Shown: positions 16,501 through 24,290 of the stretch, piece after piece
How positions within the stretch are numbered: the first letter of the stretch is position 1
Layout: each line of letters opens with the position of its first letter
NCBI RefSeq assembly: GCF_000023105.1
Contig: NC_012669.1
Span: 682,001-746,000, forward strand
Length of the DNA stretch: 64,000 bases
Source: Beutenbergia cavernae DSM 12333
GTDB taxonomy: Bacteria > Actinomycetota > Actinomycetes > Actinomycetales > Beutenbergiaceae
Direction: 5' to 3'
Program-made: the position numbers and the translations under genes
Notes under the pieces: generated by a model
The model's database searches: none
What the model saw: the letters and a program-made list of their open reading frames with translations, nothing else
Told to the model about the DNA's origin: nothing

Positions 16501-18049
16501 GTCGGCGTCGACGCTCGCGAACGAGCAGGTGCCGGCCGGTGCGACGTCGCTCGCCGAGGCGAACGCCTTGGTGGCCGAGCGGGCGGAGGCGGCAGACGCC
16601 GTCGACCCGAACGCCCGGACGGCGCTCGGCGAGTACACCTCCGAGCAGCTCGAGGCGTTCTCCGCTCCGTCCTTCGAACCGGACGCGGCCGGCGACGTCC
16701 TCGCCCAGTGGAACACCGGACTGACGGTGGCGTGGGGTGTCGGCTACACGGGCGACGTCTGGGTCTCGGATCCCGAGGACATCACCAACACGCAGTTCAC
16801 CCCGGACGGTGTGGAGCTCGGCTCCTACCCGGCCGACTGGGGCGGCACGTGGCCGGGCGACATGGCGCTCGACTCGAGCACCGGGGACATGTGCCAGGTC
16901 AACGTGGGTGGCGACAACGGCATCCACTGCTTCGACCCGGCCACGGGTGCGGAGACGACCGTCATCACGGGCGGGGAGGACTGGGACGCCACGTCACAGC
17001 GTGGCCTCGCGTACAACCCGACCGACGACGTCTTCTACATCGGTGGGTGGAACTCCGACGCCATCTTCACGGTGGCCGGCCTGTCGCACGACACGCCGGG
17101 AGCGCAGCTGAACGTCTGCGTGCCCGAGGACCCGTCAGTGGCGGGCCTCGCGTACAACCCGACGTCCGGCACGCTGTGGATGGTCCCGAGCTCGTTGACG
17201 ACCGTCTTCTACCAGCTCGTGCCGGAGGACTGCTCGACGGTCTCGACCGTCGACTACCCGGGTGACGACCAGGGTCCGGGTGCCGGGCTCGAGCTCGACG
17301 CGACGGGCGCTCTGTGGGCCGCCAACCAGCTCACGGGCGACGTCTACCTGGTGGACGTCGGCGTCCCGAACGTCTCCGACGTGCCGTGGCTGTCGGTGGA
17401 CCCGACCGAGGGTCGGGTCCCGGTGGGCGGCGAGCGCACGCTCGACGTCACCGTCGACACGACGGGGCTCGAGCCGGGTGTGTACGGGGCGAACATCCTC
17501 GTGCAGACGAACGCCGGACGCGTCTCGACGATCTCCGTCCCGGTCACCCTCGTGGTGTCGGCCTACCAGGTCGGCGTCAACGCGGGCGGCGGGGAGTACA
17601 CGGACGCCGGCGAGTTCACGTGGTCGGCCGACCAGCAGCTCACGGGCAGTGCGACGTGGGGCTGGGTCGGGCAGCGCTCGGAGGTCTCGACGACCACCCG
17701 GGCGATCGGTGGGACGACTGAGGACACGCTCTTCCAGTCGCGCCGCTCCGGCGTCTTCTCGTACGTCTTCGAGGACGTTCCGGCCGGGACGTACGCGATC
17801 GACCTCGGCTTCGCCGAGTTCAACCGCAACTTCCCGGAGCGTGACCGGCTCTTCGACGTCCTCGTGAACGGCGACTACCAGATCGTCGCTCACGACGTGG
17901 CGGAGGAGGTCGGCGGTCTGTACGCGGACCAGCACGTCCTGCAGGTCGAGCACTCCGGGGGCGACCTCGAGGTGCAGTTCCTCAACCGCCGCAGCTACGA
18001 CTTCCCGATCGTCAACACGGTCCGGGTGACGGAGCGCGGTGACCTGTAG
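13544..18049 (+). CDS. Large secreted subtilisin-family (S8) serine protease with adhesion/sugar-binding-like C-terminal domains
   Basis: 1501 residues. I chose GTG at 13544, with AGGAGG (13533-13538) 5 nt upstream, over an in-frame GTG at 13469 without a ribosome site. Signal peptide about 1-35 (ends ALA). A propeptide-like region (40-150) precedes the catalytic domain: Asp200 (NIDSGVDY), His246 (DGHGSH) and Ser420 (GTSMAAPH), with the NNSWG oxyanion region. Then come two carboxypeptidase-regulatory-like beta domains (about 492-645), a domain with HVSTNGNLNF (about 660-845), a third such beta domain (848-925), a beta-propeller-like stretch (about 1054-1270) and a malectin-like domain (about 1345-1495). 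No sortase signal is seen, so it is probably released. Likely an extracellular protease with carbohydrate-binding accessories. Confidence 0.92.
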   Translation: MRTPVLVARRLVIAASAVAGLVATLAVGAVPALAEPTPVVPATADEKFTAEALQVLEESETADFWVRFADRADLDAASSVDDWDARGIAVYEALRETAAASQAGTIAALDAADASYVPYWVANAILVKGGTLDLAQSLAASPEVLEIRQTTVYPLEEPVMTPDTTMGPQAVEWGIQAINADDVWATYGTTGEGIVVANIDSGVDYTHPALVSHYRGNNGDGTFTHDYNWLDTSAACDVGPCDTDGHGSHTMGTMIGSDGGANEIGVAPGAEWIAANGCSTCSDADLMEAGQWMLAPRPIGGDDDSGDPTKRPHIINNSWGSRFPSNDPFMEAIITDWEAAGIFGSWSNGNSGPACETSGSPGSRTITYSVGAFAQNGSIASFSARGPGQDGTIKPNIAAPGVAVRSSLPGGAYGNGDGTSMAAPHLAGAIALLWSAAPSLVGDIRGTWALLDETAVDVEDLTCGGTADDNNVWGEGKLDALALLQAAPVGDSGTLAGTVTDEAGAPVAGAAVNVAGPTERDITTDEAGAFSLGVVPGDYTLTATAFGFSPGTATATVVPGETATVTIALTPAATFAVTGTVTNSVTGDPVGGATVSLGAPIADVTTAADGTYAFADVPAGEYTLSVTAGACAEPYAAAVTVDGAETFDVALAAVSDAFGYYCTLGTDGYRQGDTLLDLTGDDVATTVDLPFDVEFYGDRYSQAHVSTNGNLNFLAPVTTGANAVLPRPAAPNAAIYAFWDDLDVDAEAGVYTAATEIDGEQAFVVEYRNVKIWGTAQTGRLSFSITITESGDVTIGFGDVTADDARAGGSSATIGIENADGTIAHVFTHNTAGSVTPGLTVSYGLPDHGHISGVVKDYNDSLPIAGATVTATPDDGGEPVVLETDAEGRYDGLLFFGAYTVTIEADGYRTVTRDVVIDVEEEQITFSPKLRTGIANVDPASFEWILTEGQSRTAELTIGNSGSTPLDFTIGEVPRNVSSEAPAPALSASTLANEQVPAGATSLAEANALVAERAEAADAVDPNARTALGEYTSEQLEAFSAPSFEPDAAGDVLAQWNTGLTVAWGVGYTGDVWVSDPEDITNTQFTPDGVELGSYPADWGGTWPGDMALDSSTGDMCQVNVGGDNGIHCFDPATGAETTVITGGEDWDATSQRGLAYNPTDDVFYIGGWNSDAIFTVAGLSHDTPGAQLNVCVPEDPSVAGLAYNPTSGTLWMVPSSLTTVFYQLVPEDCSTVSTVDYPGDDQGPGAGLELDATGALWAANQLTGDVYLVDVGVPNVSDVPWLSVDPTEGRVPVGGERTLDVTVDTTGLEPGVYGANILVQTNAGRVSTISVPVTLVVSAYQVGVNAGGGEYTDAGEFTWSADQQLTGSATWGWVGQRSEVSTTTRAIGGTTEDTLFQSRRSGVFSYVFEDVPAGTYAIDLGFAEFNRNFPERDRLFDVLVNGDYQIVAHDVAEEVGGLYADQHVLQVEHSGGDLEVQFLNRRSYDFPIVNTVRVTERGDL

Positions 18050-18060
18050 GTGAGTTGACC

Positions 18061-18115
18061 GCGAGGGTGCACCCTCGCGAGGCGCGGCCGGGCCCCATCC
18101 CCCGGGGGCCCGGCC
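18061..18115 (+). terminator. Double hairpin after the subtilase
   Basis: GCGAGGGTGCACCCTCGC (18061-18078) is a perfect palindrome, followed by a second hairpin with perfect 11-bp arms at 18086-18096 and 18105-18115 and an 8-nt loop. The first begins 11 nt after the subtilase stop. Confidence 0.8.
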
Positions 18116-18217
18116 GTCGTCGTCCCCGGACGGCGACGAGCCGCCGGACGCAAGGCATCGGGCCACAGGGCCGAGGGATTCTGTCATGCTGTGGGCACGC
18201 GAGATCGTGGGGGAAAC

Positions 18218-18571
18218 ATGGAGCTGACGGTGGCGGGAACCGACCGGTCGGGGGTGCCGGTCGTCTCGGTCACGGGCGAGGTCGACGTGTACACGGGACC
18301 CGTCCTGCGCGAGGAGCTGGAGAAGGCCCTGGCGCGCGGCACGACCGGCGTCGTCGTCGACCTCAGCGGGGTGGCGTTCATCGACTCCACGGGCCTCGGG
18401 GTCCTCGTCACGGCCCACCGTCAGCTGGCCTCGCGCGGCGGCCGCCTCCACGTGTGCGCCCCCGAGGGGAAGATCACCTCGGTCATCGCCCTCACCGGGC
18501 TCGACGCCGTGCTGGCGGTGCACAGCGCGCTCGACGACGCCGTGCACGCCGCGGCGCCCGCCTCCGCCTGA
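18218..18571 (+). CDS. STAS-domain anti-sigma factor antagonist
   Basis: 117 residues from ATG at 18218 after GGGGGAA. A single STAS domain with the phosphorylation motif FIDSTGLG (Ser57), as in RsbV/SpoIIAA-type antagonists. In the unphosphorylated state such proteins bind an RsbW-type anti-sigma kinase and free its sigma factor. No kinase or sigma gene is adjacent, so partners lie elsewhere. The LOV-SpoIIE phosphatase at 2895-4637 is a plausible activator; this link is inference only. Confidence 0.9.
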   Translation: MELTVAGTDRSGVPVVSVTGEVDVYTGPVLREELEKALARGTTGVVVDLSGVAFIDSTGLGVLVTAHRQLASRGGRLHVCAPEGKITSVIALTGLDAVLAVHSALDDAVHAAAPASA

Positions 18572-18613
18572 CCCTCCGCGAGAGGTTCGTGGCCCGGACC
18601 GCCCCTCGCGCGC

Positions 18614-19330
18614 TCAGGCCGCGCGGCGCTCTTGCGCCGACGCCGTCCCCAACCACGTGTGCGGGTTGCGGTCCCAGCACCAGCCGAGCTTCGGGGCGCG
18701 CTCCCCGCTGATCCACACGGCCGGGACGCGCTGGTCGCCCCGGCGTGAGCCGGCCAGCGAGTAGCACCGGTTGCGGCGCAGCATGTCGGGGCGTTGCGTC
18801 ACGACGGCGATCCCCTCCGCGACGGTCAGCGGCGAGCGGTCCCGCGCCTGGATGGCGCGCACCGCGTCCTCCGGTGTGACGTCGCGGAGGTCGGAACCCG
18901 TGTCGATGTCGGTGAGCAGGTACGCGAACGACCGCTCGCCGTCGTCGTCCCGCGGCAGCGCGACGTCCGGACGCGGCACGAACCCCGCCCACTCCTCCTC
19001 GGTGAGCATGCTGGTCCCGGCGCGGCCGGCGAGCTCCATCCGGCGGGCGGCGGCATCCGCCGGGATCCCGGGGAGGACGAGGACGAACGGGATCGCGTCG
19101 TCGCGGCCGACGGCGTCGGCGTCCCAGGCGGTGCGCTCGCCGAGGTCGCGAGCGTGCGACCGGAGCGGCTCGAGACGAGTGCGGAAGGTCGCCTCGTCGA
19201 CGCCGAGCAGCTCCGGGTAGCCGAGGTCGAGCAGGCGGGAGACCTGGCGCTCGAGCTCCACCGCGCCGTCGAACGGGACGCCCTCGTGCGGGGCGGGGAC
19301 GGTGGTGGGGCGGGCGATGGTGGCGCGCAC
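18614..19330 (-). CDS. DUF5701-like protein
   Basis: 238 residues from GTG at 19328-19330, preceded by GAGAGGA about 6 nt upstream. Features: VELERQVSRLLDLGYPELLG near the start, ERSFAYLLTDIDTGSDLR in the middle, and a C-terminal RNRCYSLAGSRRGDQRVPAVWISG followed by GWCWDRNPHTWLG. This matches my memory of the actinobacterial DUF5701 family; its function is not known to me. No membrane span or signal peptide. It is divergent from argS and ends 43 bp from the STAS stop, in a convergent arrangement. Confidence 0.7.
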   Translation of the reverse strand: MRATIARPTTVPAPHEGVPFDGAVELERQVSRLLDLGYPELLGVDEATFRTRLEPLRSHARDLGERTAWDADAVGRDDAIPFVLVLPGIPADAAARRMELAGRAGTSMLTEEEWAGFVPRPDVALPRDDDGERSFAYLLTDIDTGSDLRDVTPEDAVRAIQARDRSPLTVAEGIAVVTQRPDMLRRNRCYSLAGSRRGDQRVPAVWISGERAPKLGWCWDRNPHTWLGTASAQERRAA

Positions 19331-19480
19331 GCGGATCCTCTCCGAGGGGGCGGGGACGACGCCGACGGTACGGCGTACGGGAATCAGAACGCACCGCTGC
19401 GCCGAGTTGTTCCCGGGCGTTGGCGACGCGTCGCGCCAGGGCTGCCGACAATGGATGCCGGGACCTCGCCCGAGCGTGGG

Positions 19481-19486
19481 TACCGT
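19481..19486 (+). promoter_or_regulatory. -10 box of argS (leaderless)
   Basis: TACCGT ends 6 nt before the ATG at 19493. No ribosome site precedes the start, so the transcript probably begins at or next to the start codon. Confidence 0.5.
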
Positions 19487-19492
19487 TGGCGC

Positions 19493-21232
19493 ATGTTCGA
19501 TCCCGCCGCCATCCTGGGTCCCCGCGTCTCCGCCGCCATCGAGGCGGCGTTCGGCCTGCGCGACGTGGACCCGGTGCTGCGGCCCTCCCAGTTCGCTGAC
19601 GTGCAGGTGAACGCCGCGCTCGCCCTCGCGAAGCAGGTCGGCGCACCGCCGCGGGACGTCGCCACCCGGCTGGTCGCGGCGCTCGACGCCGACGGCGCCT
19701 TCGCCGATGTCGCCGCGAAGGTCGAGGTCTCGGGACCGGGCTTCCTCAACATCACGCTGCGCGACGACTGGATCGCCGCGCAGGTGGGCGCCCAGGCCGG
19801 CGACCCCCGCCGCGGGTTGCCGACACCGGAGCCGCAGGTCGTCCCGATCGACTACTCCGCGCCGAACGTCGCGAAGGAGATGCACGTCGGGCACCTGCGC
19901 ACGACCGTCGTCGGCGACGCCCTCGCCCGCACGCTCGAGGCCCTCGGGCACCGGGTCGTGCGGCAGAACCACATCGGCGACTGGGGCACCCCGTTCGGGA
20001 TGCTCATCGAGCACCTGCTCGAGGTGGGGGAGGACTCGGACGCCGCGCGCCTCCTCGAGACCGACCCGAACACGTTCTACCAGGCGGCGCGGGCGAAGTT
20101 CGACGCCGAGGAGGGCGACTTCGCGACCCGTTCGCGCGCCCGGGTGGTCGCGCTGCAGGGCGGCGACGAGGCGACCCTCGCGATCTGGCGCCGCATGATC
20201 GAGCTGTCCAAGCACTACTTCAACCGCATCTACACGACGCTCGACGTGACGCTCCGCGACGAGCACCTCGCCGGCGAGAGCACGTACGACCCCATGCTCG
20301 AGGGGATCTGCGACGAGCTCGAGGCGAAGGGGCTCGCCGTCGTGAGCCAGGGCGCGCTGTGCGTGTTCCCGCCCGGGTTCACCGGGCGGGACGGGACGCC
20401 CCTGCCCCTCATCATCCGCAAGTCCGACGGCGGCTACGGCTACGCGACCACCGACCTCGCCACGATCAAGCACCGGGCGCAGGACCTGCACGCCGACCGC
20501 ATCCTGTACGTCGTCGGCGCGCCGCAGCACCTGCACCTGTCGATGATCTTCGAGGTGGCGCGGCTCGCCGGCTGGCTCGGCGACACGGAGCCGGTGCACG
20601 TGCAGATCGGCAACGTGCTCGGCGCCGACGGCAAGATCCTCAAGACGCGGTCCGGGGCGCCCATCCGACTCATGGCGCTGCTCGAGGAGGCGGTCGAGCG
20701 CGCGGGCGCCGTCGTCGATGCGGCACGCGGGGATCTCGACGACGACGAGCGGTCGGCGATCGCGCGTCAGGTCGGCATCGGAGCCGTCAAGTACGCGGAC
20801 CTGTCCGTGGCGCACGACACCGAGTACGTCTTCGACTTCGACCGGATGCTCGCGCTGAACGGCAACACCGGGCCGTACCTGCAGTACGCCGCGGCGCGCA
20901 TCTACTCGATCTTCCGGAAGGCGGGGCTCGATCCCGCCGACGCGCGGGGCGCCGTCGTCCTCGGTGAGCCGGCGGAACGCGCGCTCGGGCTGGCGCTCCT
21001 CGACTTCGGAGCCGTCGTCGGCGACGTCGCTGCCCTGCTGGCGCCGCACCGCCTGTGCACGTACCTCTTCGAGCTCGCGCAGGCGTTCACGGCGTTCTAC
21101 GACGCGTGCCCGGTGCTCACGGCCCCGACCGACGAGCTGCGCGCGTCACGGCTGGCGCTCACTGCCGCCGTCCTGGGGACGCTCGTCGAGGGGCTCGACC
21201 TGCTCGGGATCGCGGCTCCCGAGCGGATGTGA
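19493..21232 (+). CDS. argS: Arginyl-tRNA synthetase
   Basis: 579 residues. Class I synthetase that charges tRNA-Arg. An N-terminal Arg-tRNA-synthetase additional domain (about 1-100) precedes the catalytic Rossmann fold with the HIGH-type motif HVGHLR in NVAKEMHVGHLRTTVVGD, followed by QNHIGDWGTPFGMLI. The DALR anticodon-binding domain is the C-terminal 120 residues (NGNTGPYLQYAAARIYSIFRK and on). A canonical KMSKS lysine loop is absent, as in many ArgRS. The start codon follows a TACCGT box by 6 nt and lacks a ribosome site, which fits a leaderless mRNA. Confidence 0.97.
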   Translation: MFDPAAILGPRVSAAIEAAFGLRDVDPVLRPSQFADVQVNAALALAKQVGAPPRDVATRLVAALDADGAFADVAAKVEVSGPGFLNITLRDDWIAAQVGAQAGDPRRGLPTPEPQVVPIDYSAPNVAKEMHVGHLRTTVVGDALARTLEALGHRVVRQNHIGDWGTPFGMLIEHLLEVGEDSDAARLLETDPNTFYQAARAKFDAEEGDFATRSRARVVALQGGDEATLAIWRRMIELSKHYFNRIYTTLDVTLRDEHLAGESTYDPMLEGICDELEAKGLAVVSQGALCVFPPGFTGRDGTPLPLIIRKSDGGYGYATTDLATIKHRAQDLHADRILYVVGAPQHLHLSMIFEVARLAGWLGDTEPVHVQIGNVLGADGKILKTRSGAPIRLMALLEEAVERAGAVVDAARGDLDDDERSAIARQVGIGAVKYADLSVAHDTEYVFDFDRMLALNGNTGPYLQYAAARIYSIFRKAGLDPADARGAVVLGEPAERALGLALLDFGAVVGDVAALLAPHRLCTYLFELAQAFTAFYDACPVLTAPTDELRASRLALTAAVLGTLVEGLDLLGIAAPERM

Positions 21233-21234
21233 GT

Positions 21235-21250
21235 CCCGCCCGCGGGCGGG
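21235..21250. terminator. Short palindromic hairpin between argS and the lipoprotein gene
   Basis: CCCGCCCGCGGGCGGG is a perfect palindrome starting 3 nt after the argS stop and 25 bp from the convergent lipoprotein stop; it could serve both directions. Confidence 0.45.
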
Positions 21251-21274
21251 CGCCGGGCGAGCGACGGGCGCGCG

Positions 21275-22159
21275 TCAGTCGGTGACGACGACGTCGACCG
21301 GCCCGGCCGTCGCGAGCACGCTGGGCGGGGCGAGCGGGTCGAGCGGGTCGCCGCCGTCGACGACGACGTGCAGGGCCACCAGCACGGTGTACTCGCCGGC
21401 CGGGAGGCGGTCCGGCGCGGGAGTCTCCGCCGTCGGCGAGTCGCTCGGGGTGTGCTCCTGCGTCGGGTCCTCGGTGCCGAGCGCCTCGGCCGGCGTGCTG
21501 TCGGTGGGTGCCGGGCCGGCGGTCGCCCCCTCGCACGTCTGCGCGAAGGAGTGCTCGACGGAGAGCTCGACCTGCTCGCCGGACGCCAGGTCGGCCGCCA
21601 CCGGTGCCTCGGAGCCGCCCAGCCAACGTCCGACGACGACGCCGTCCTGCGCGATCGTCACCGACGTGAACAGGCGCACGTCCGGGATCGTGGCGTCCGT
21701 GAGATTCGTGGCTGTCGCGGTGGTCGCGAACCAGTCCTCCGGCCCGATCGTGGTGGGCACGTCCGACGCCAGGTCGATCCGCAGCTCGCCCAGCGTCCGG
21801 GGCGCCTCGAGCTCGGCGCCGCACTCGGGGACGAACGCGACCGCCTCCGGCGTCCGCGTGGGCTCCGGCTCGGGCGTGGTGGGCTCATCGTCCGGTGTGG
21901 GCTCGGGCGACGGGGACGCCGACGGCTCGGCCGGCGGGTCGGTCGGGTCGGTGCTCGACGGCGGGGGCGAGACCGGGGCGGTCGGCAGCGGCGTCGAGGT
22001 CGGCTCGGCCGACGGCGTCTGGGAGGACGGATACCCCGGATCCGCGATCGGCGGGTCGGCGGGGAGCTCCTGCCGGGCCGCGCAGGCGCCCACGACGGGC
22101 AGGACGAGAAGGACCGTCGTGGTCGCGAGGAGCGCCCGTCGGCGCGCAGCAGTCATCAT
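21275..22159 (-). CDS. Lipoprotein with a Pro/Thr-rich linker and one domain shared with the upstream protein
   Basis: 294 residues from the first of two ATG codons (22157-22159), preceded by GGGGGAGAG. A type II signal peptide ends at VVGAC (Cys about 26). Residues 30-105 are Pro/Ser/Thr/Glu-rich and probably span the cell wall. Residues 110-290 form a beta-rich domain starting VPECGAELEAP and carrying LPAGEYTVLVALHVVV near the end. The same CG...LPxGEYxV layout occurs twice in the protein encoded just upstream (22230-23525). Third gene of a sigma/anti-sigma operon; probably an extracytoplasmic component of the same response. Function unknown. Confidence 0.8.
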   Translation of the reverse strand: MMTAARRRALLATTTVLLVLPVVGACAARQELPADPPIADPGYPSSQTPSAEPTSTPLPTAPVSPPPSSTDPTDPPAEPSASPSPEPTPDDEPTTPEPEPTRTPEAVAFVPECGAELEAPRTLGELRIDLASDVPTTIGPEDWFATTATATNLTDATIPDVRLFTSVTIAQDGVVVGRWLGGSEAPVAADLASGEQVELSVEHSFAQTCEGATAGPAPTDSTPAEALGTEDPTQEHTPSDSPTAETPAPDRLPAGEYTVLVALHVVVDGGDPLDPLAPPSVLATAGPVDVVVTD

Positions 22160-22229
22160 GGCTCTCCCCCTTCTCCTGTCGTGACCGCCCCTCTTCCCTA
22201 CGCGAATCGAGCGCGAGATGCAAGATCGG

Positions 22230-23525
22230 CTACTCGATCGTGACGGACTCCACGTCGCTGACGGCGACCGCGACGAGGTGCTCGCCCTCGCCGTCCTGCG
22301 CGTCACCCGGGATGAGCAGCGCGACGACGTGCACCTCGTACCCGCCGGGCGGAAGGGAGCTGCCGTCGCAGCCGACGAGGTTGCCGGCCGCCAGGAGCGA
22401 GAACGCGCCGTCGGGGGAGGCGAACGGCACGGTGACGGCGTCACCACCGGGGAGCGGCTCGCTGACGGCCCGCCCGTCCTGCACCAGGACGACCTGCCCG
22501 AAGACCGTCGGTCCGCGCAGCTCCTGGGTCGTGGTCAGTGACCAGAACCCTTCCAGGTGGTCGGTCGCCGGCCGGGGCGACCGGATCGGCTGCTCCGCCT
22601 CGAGCGTGAACCCGGTGGTGATCGCCGGCGGCTCCCAGGCGGCGCCGCACTCGTACGTCCACGGCACGGCACCCTCCGGCTGACCGGACCGCTCCGGCGT
22701 CGGCCACTCCTCCGGCTGCTGACCGTCCACCACCGTCAGGGGCCACGGGCCGCCCTGGCCCTGCAGGTCGCCGTCGCCCTGGGCGGGAAGCAGGCCGTAC
22801 ACCTCGTACTCGCCGGGCGGCAGCGTCGCGTCGGTCGGTGCGGTCTCGCCGCACGCGAAGTCGAGCAGCAGCGACGCCGAGAGCTCGAACGTGTCACCGG
22901 GCGCCACGGCCAGCGCCGACGTGCCCTCGCCGTAGCCGATGTCCGGGTCCTCGTACGCGGCGACGACGGCGCCATCGAGGCCGACGACGACGAGCTGCGC
23001 CTCGTACGGCGTCGTCTCGTCGATCCAGGCCTCGCCCCGGTTCGTCAGCTCGACGACGGCGCCCAGGCGGGTCCCGAGGCCCGCCGGGTCGGCGGGGAAC
23101 GCGACCGGCTCGGGGAAGGACGCCTCGAGGGCGAGCTGCGAGGGCCGGTCCGGCAACGCGAACGGTTCGCCGCACACAGGCTGGACGGGCTCGGACCCGA
23201 CGATCGCCTCGCCCGTCGGTTCGCCGGTCGGCTCGTCCGTCGGCGCCTGGGTCGGCCCGTCCGTCGGGCTCTGCGTGGGCGACGGCGTCGCGGGCGGGAC
23301 CGGCGCGTCGTCGTCGAACAGCCCGGGCAGCGCGGTCGCGGCGACGGCGAGGACGGCGACGGCGGCGACGCTCACGCCGGCCACGCCCAGGCCGCGCACC
23401 GTCCGACGACGGCGCACCTCGCGGCGCATCGCGGGAAGCGCAGCCGCCAACGCGTCGGGGTCGACGGGGGCGCGGTCCGCGGCGTCGTGCAGCTCGCGGG
23501 CGAGATCACGGAACTCGTCACTCAT
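22230..23525 (-). CDS. Single-span membrane protein, putative anti-sigma partner of the ECF sigma factor
   Basis: 431 residues starting MSDEFRDLARELHDAADRAP at 23523-23525; the ATG overlaps the sigma stop by 4 bp. A cytoplasmic N-terminus of about 42 residues ends in RREVRRRRTVRG, followed by one span (44-67), a Pro/Thr linker (72-105) and two extracellular repeats of about 140-160 residues. The repeats start PVCGEPF and YECGAAW and end in LPPGEYEVY and LPPGGYEVH segments. Gene order and topology suggest it binds and controls the sigma factor, but the N-terminus has no zinc-binding HxxxCxxC motif, so the anti-sigma role is inferred from context. Confidence 0.8.
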   Translation of the reverse strand: MSDEFRDLARELHDAADRAPVDPDALAAALPAMRREVRRRRTVRGLGVAGVSVAAVAVLAVAATALPGLFDDDAPVPPATPSPTQSPTDGPTQAPTDEPTGEPTGEAIVGSEPVQPVCGEPFALPDRPSQLALEASFPEPVAFPADPAGLGTRLGAVVELTNRGEAWIDETTPYEAQLVVVGLDGAVVAAYEDPDIGYGEGTSALAVAPGDTFELSASLLLDFACGETAPTDATLPPGEYEVYGLLPAQGDGDLQGQGGPWPLTVVDGQQPEEWPTPERSGQPEGAVPWTYECGAAWEPPAITTGFTLEAEQPIRSPRPATDHLEGFWSLTTTQELRGPTVFGQVVLVQDGRAVSEPLPGGDAVTVPFASPDGAFSLLAAGNLVGCDGSSLPPGGYEVHVVALLIPGDAQDGEGEHLVAVAVSDVESVTIE

Positions 23526-24097
23526 CTCGATCCTCCTGTCTCGCGGGCCGGTCGTCGTCGGACGTCCGCGCCGCCGGGGTCGAGCTGACCGGCGAGCGTC
23601 GCCGACGCGTCGCTGAGGTACCGCTTCACCGTGCCCTCCGCGAGCCCGAGCTCGCGGGCGACCTGGGGCACCGTGAGGTCGTCGTAGAAGCGCAGGATCA
23701 CGCACGCGCGTTCGCGCGGGGCGAGCACCGCGAGGGCGCGCTCCACGTCGACCCGCCCGGTCACGCGCGACTCGTGCCCGGCGGTCTGCTCCTGGGCCGC
23801 GACGAGGTGGCGCACCTTTCGCCAGCGGCCCGAACGGCGCGCCTCGTCGAGGTAGAGCGTGAGGATCGCGCGCCGGACGTACGACTCCGCCTCACCGAGG
23901 GCGACGACGTCGCGTGTCCCCGCCGCGTCGATCCGCAGCCTCGGCGTCGTGCGGCGGCGGGCGAACGTCTTCACGAGCGCGTCCTGGACCAGGTCCTCGG
24001 CACCGGAGCGGTCGCCGCACAACAAGTACGCGGTGCGCAGCAGCCGCGCACCCCGCTCGCTCACGACAGTCGTGAGCGCCTCCTCCCAGCTCGCCAT
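23522..24097 (-). CDS. ECF RNA polymerase sigma factor (SigE/ECF41-like group not resolved)
   Basis: 191 residues from ATG at 24095-24097 with GGAGAGG upstream. Region 2 contains RTAYLLCGDRSGAEDLVQDALVKTF (promoter -10 recognition). Region 4 contains LAPRERACVILRFYDDLTVPQVARELGLAEGTVKRYLSDA, the -35 recognition helix-turn-helix. The linker between the regions is short. It matches the SigE-like family of 70-kDa ECF factors common in actinobacteria. It is first in an operon with a membrane partner and a lipoprotein, which suggests control by cell-envelope signals. Confidence 0.93.
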   Translation of the reverse strand: MASWEEALTTVVSERGARLLRTAYLLCGDRSGAEDLVQDALVKTFARRRTTPRLRIDAAGTRDVVALGEAESYVRRAILTLYLDEARRSGRWRKVRHLVAAQEQTAGHESRVTGRVDVERALAVLAPRERACVILRFYDDLTVPQVARELGLAEGTVKRYLSDASATLAGQLDPGGADVRRRPARETGGSR

Positions 24098-24205
24098 GGA
24101 GCTGCCCCTCTCCTGCTGCTCGGTCGGTGGTGATCACCTTTCACGAAGAAGCACGCTCGAACCAGGCGAACCGTTGGGGGGAGGATTCCCACCCTGGACT
24201 CTGGC

Positions 24206-24211
24206 TAGACT
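24206..24211 (+). promoter_or_regulatory. Possible -10 box of hppA
   Basis: TAGACT, preceded by TGGC, in the 193-bp gap between the divergent sigma operon and hppA. The transcript would have a leader of about 75 nt ending in AGGAGG (24281-24286). No clear -35. Confidence 0.35.
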
Positions 24212-24290
24212 CACCCCGTCCCGGCGGCGACGAGGTCACCGGGCAGGGGCCAGGCGTCGCTCGACCAGCGGCGCCCGTCAAGGAGGACGA

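Noticed and set aside
13172-16927. Very long minus-strand frame across the subtilase
   Set aside because: Antisense shadow of a high-GC gene; residues are Arg/Val-rich without domains.
19493-21232. ArgS lacking KMSKS as a defective synthetase
   Set aside because: Many ArgRS lack the canonical KMSKS lysine; the HVGHLR motif and all domains are intact.
24206-24290. Riboswitch in the hppA leader
   Set aside because: The leader is only about 80 nt and I see no known aptamer pattern.
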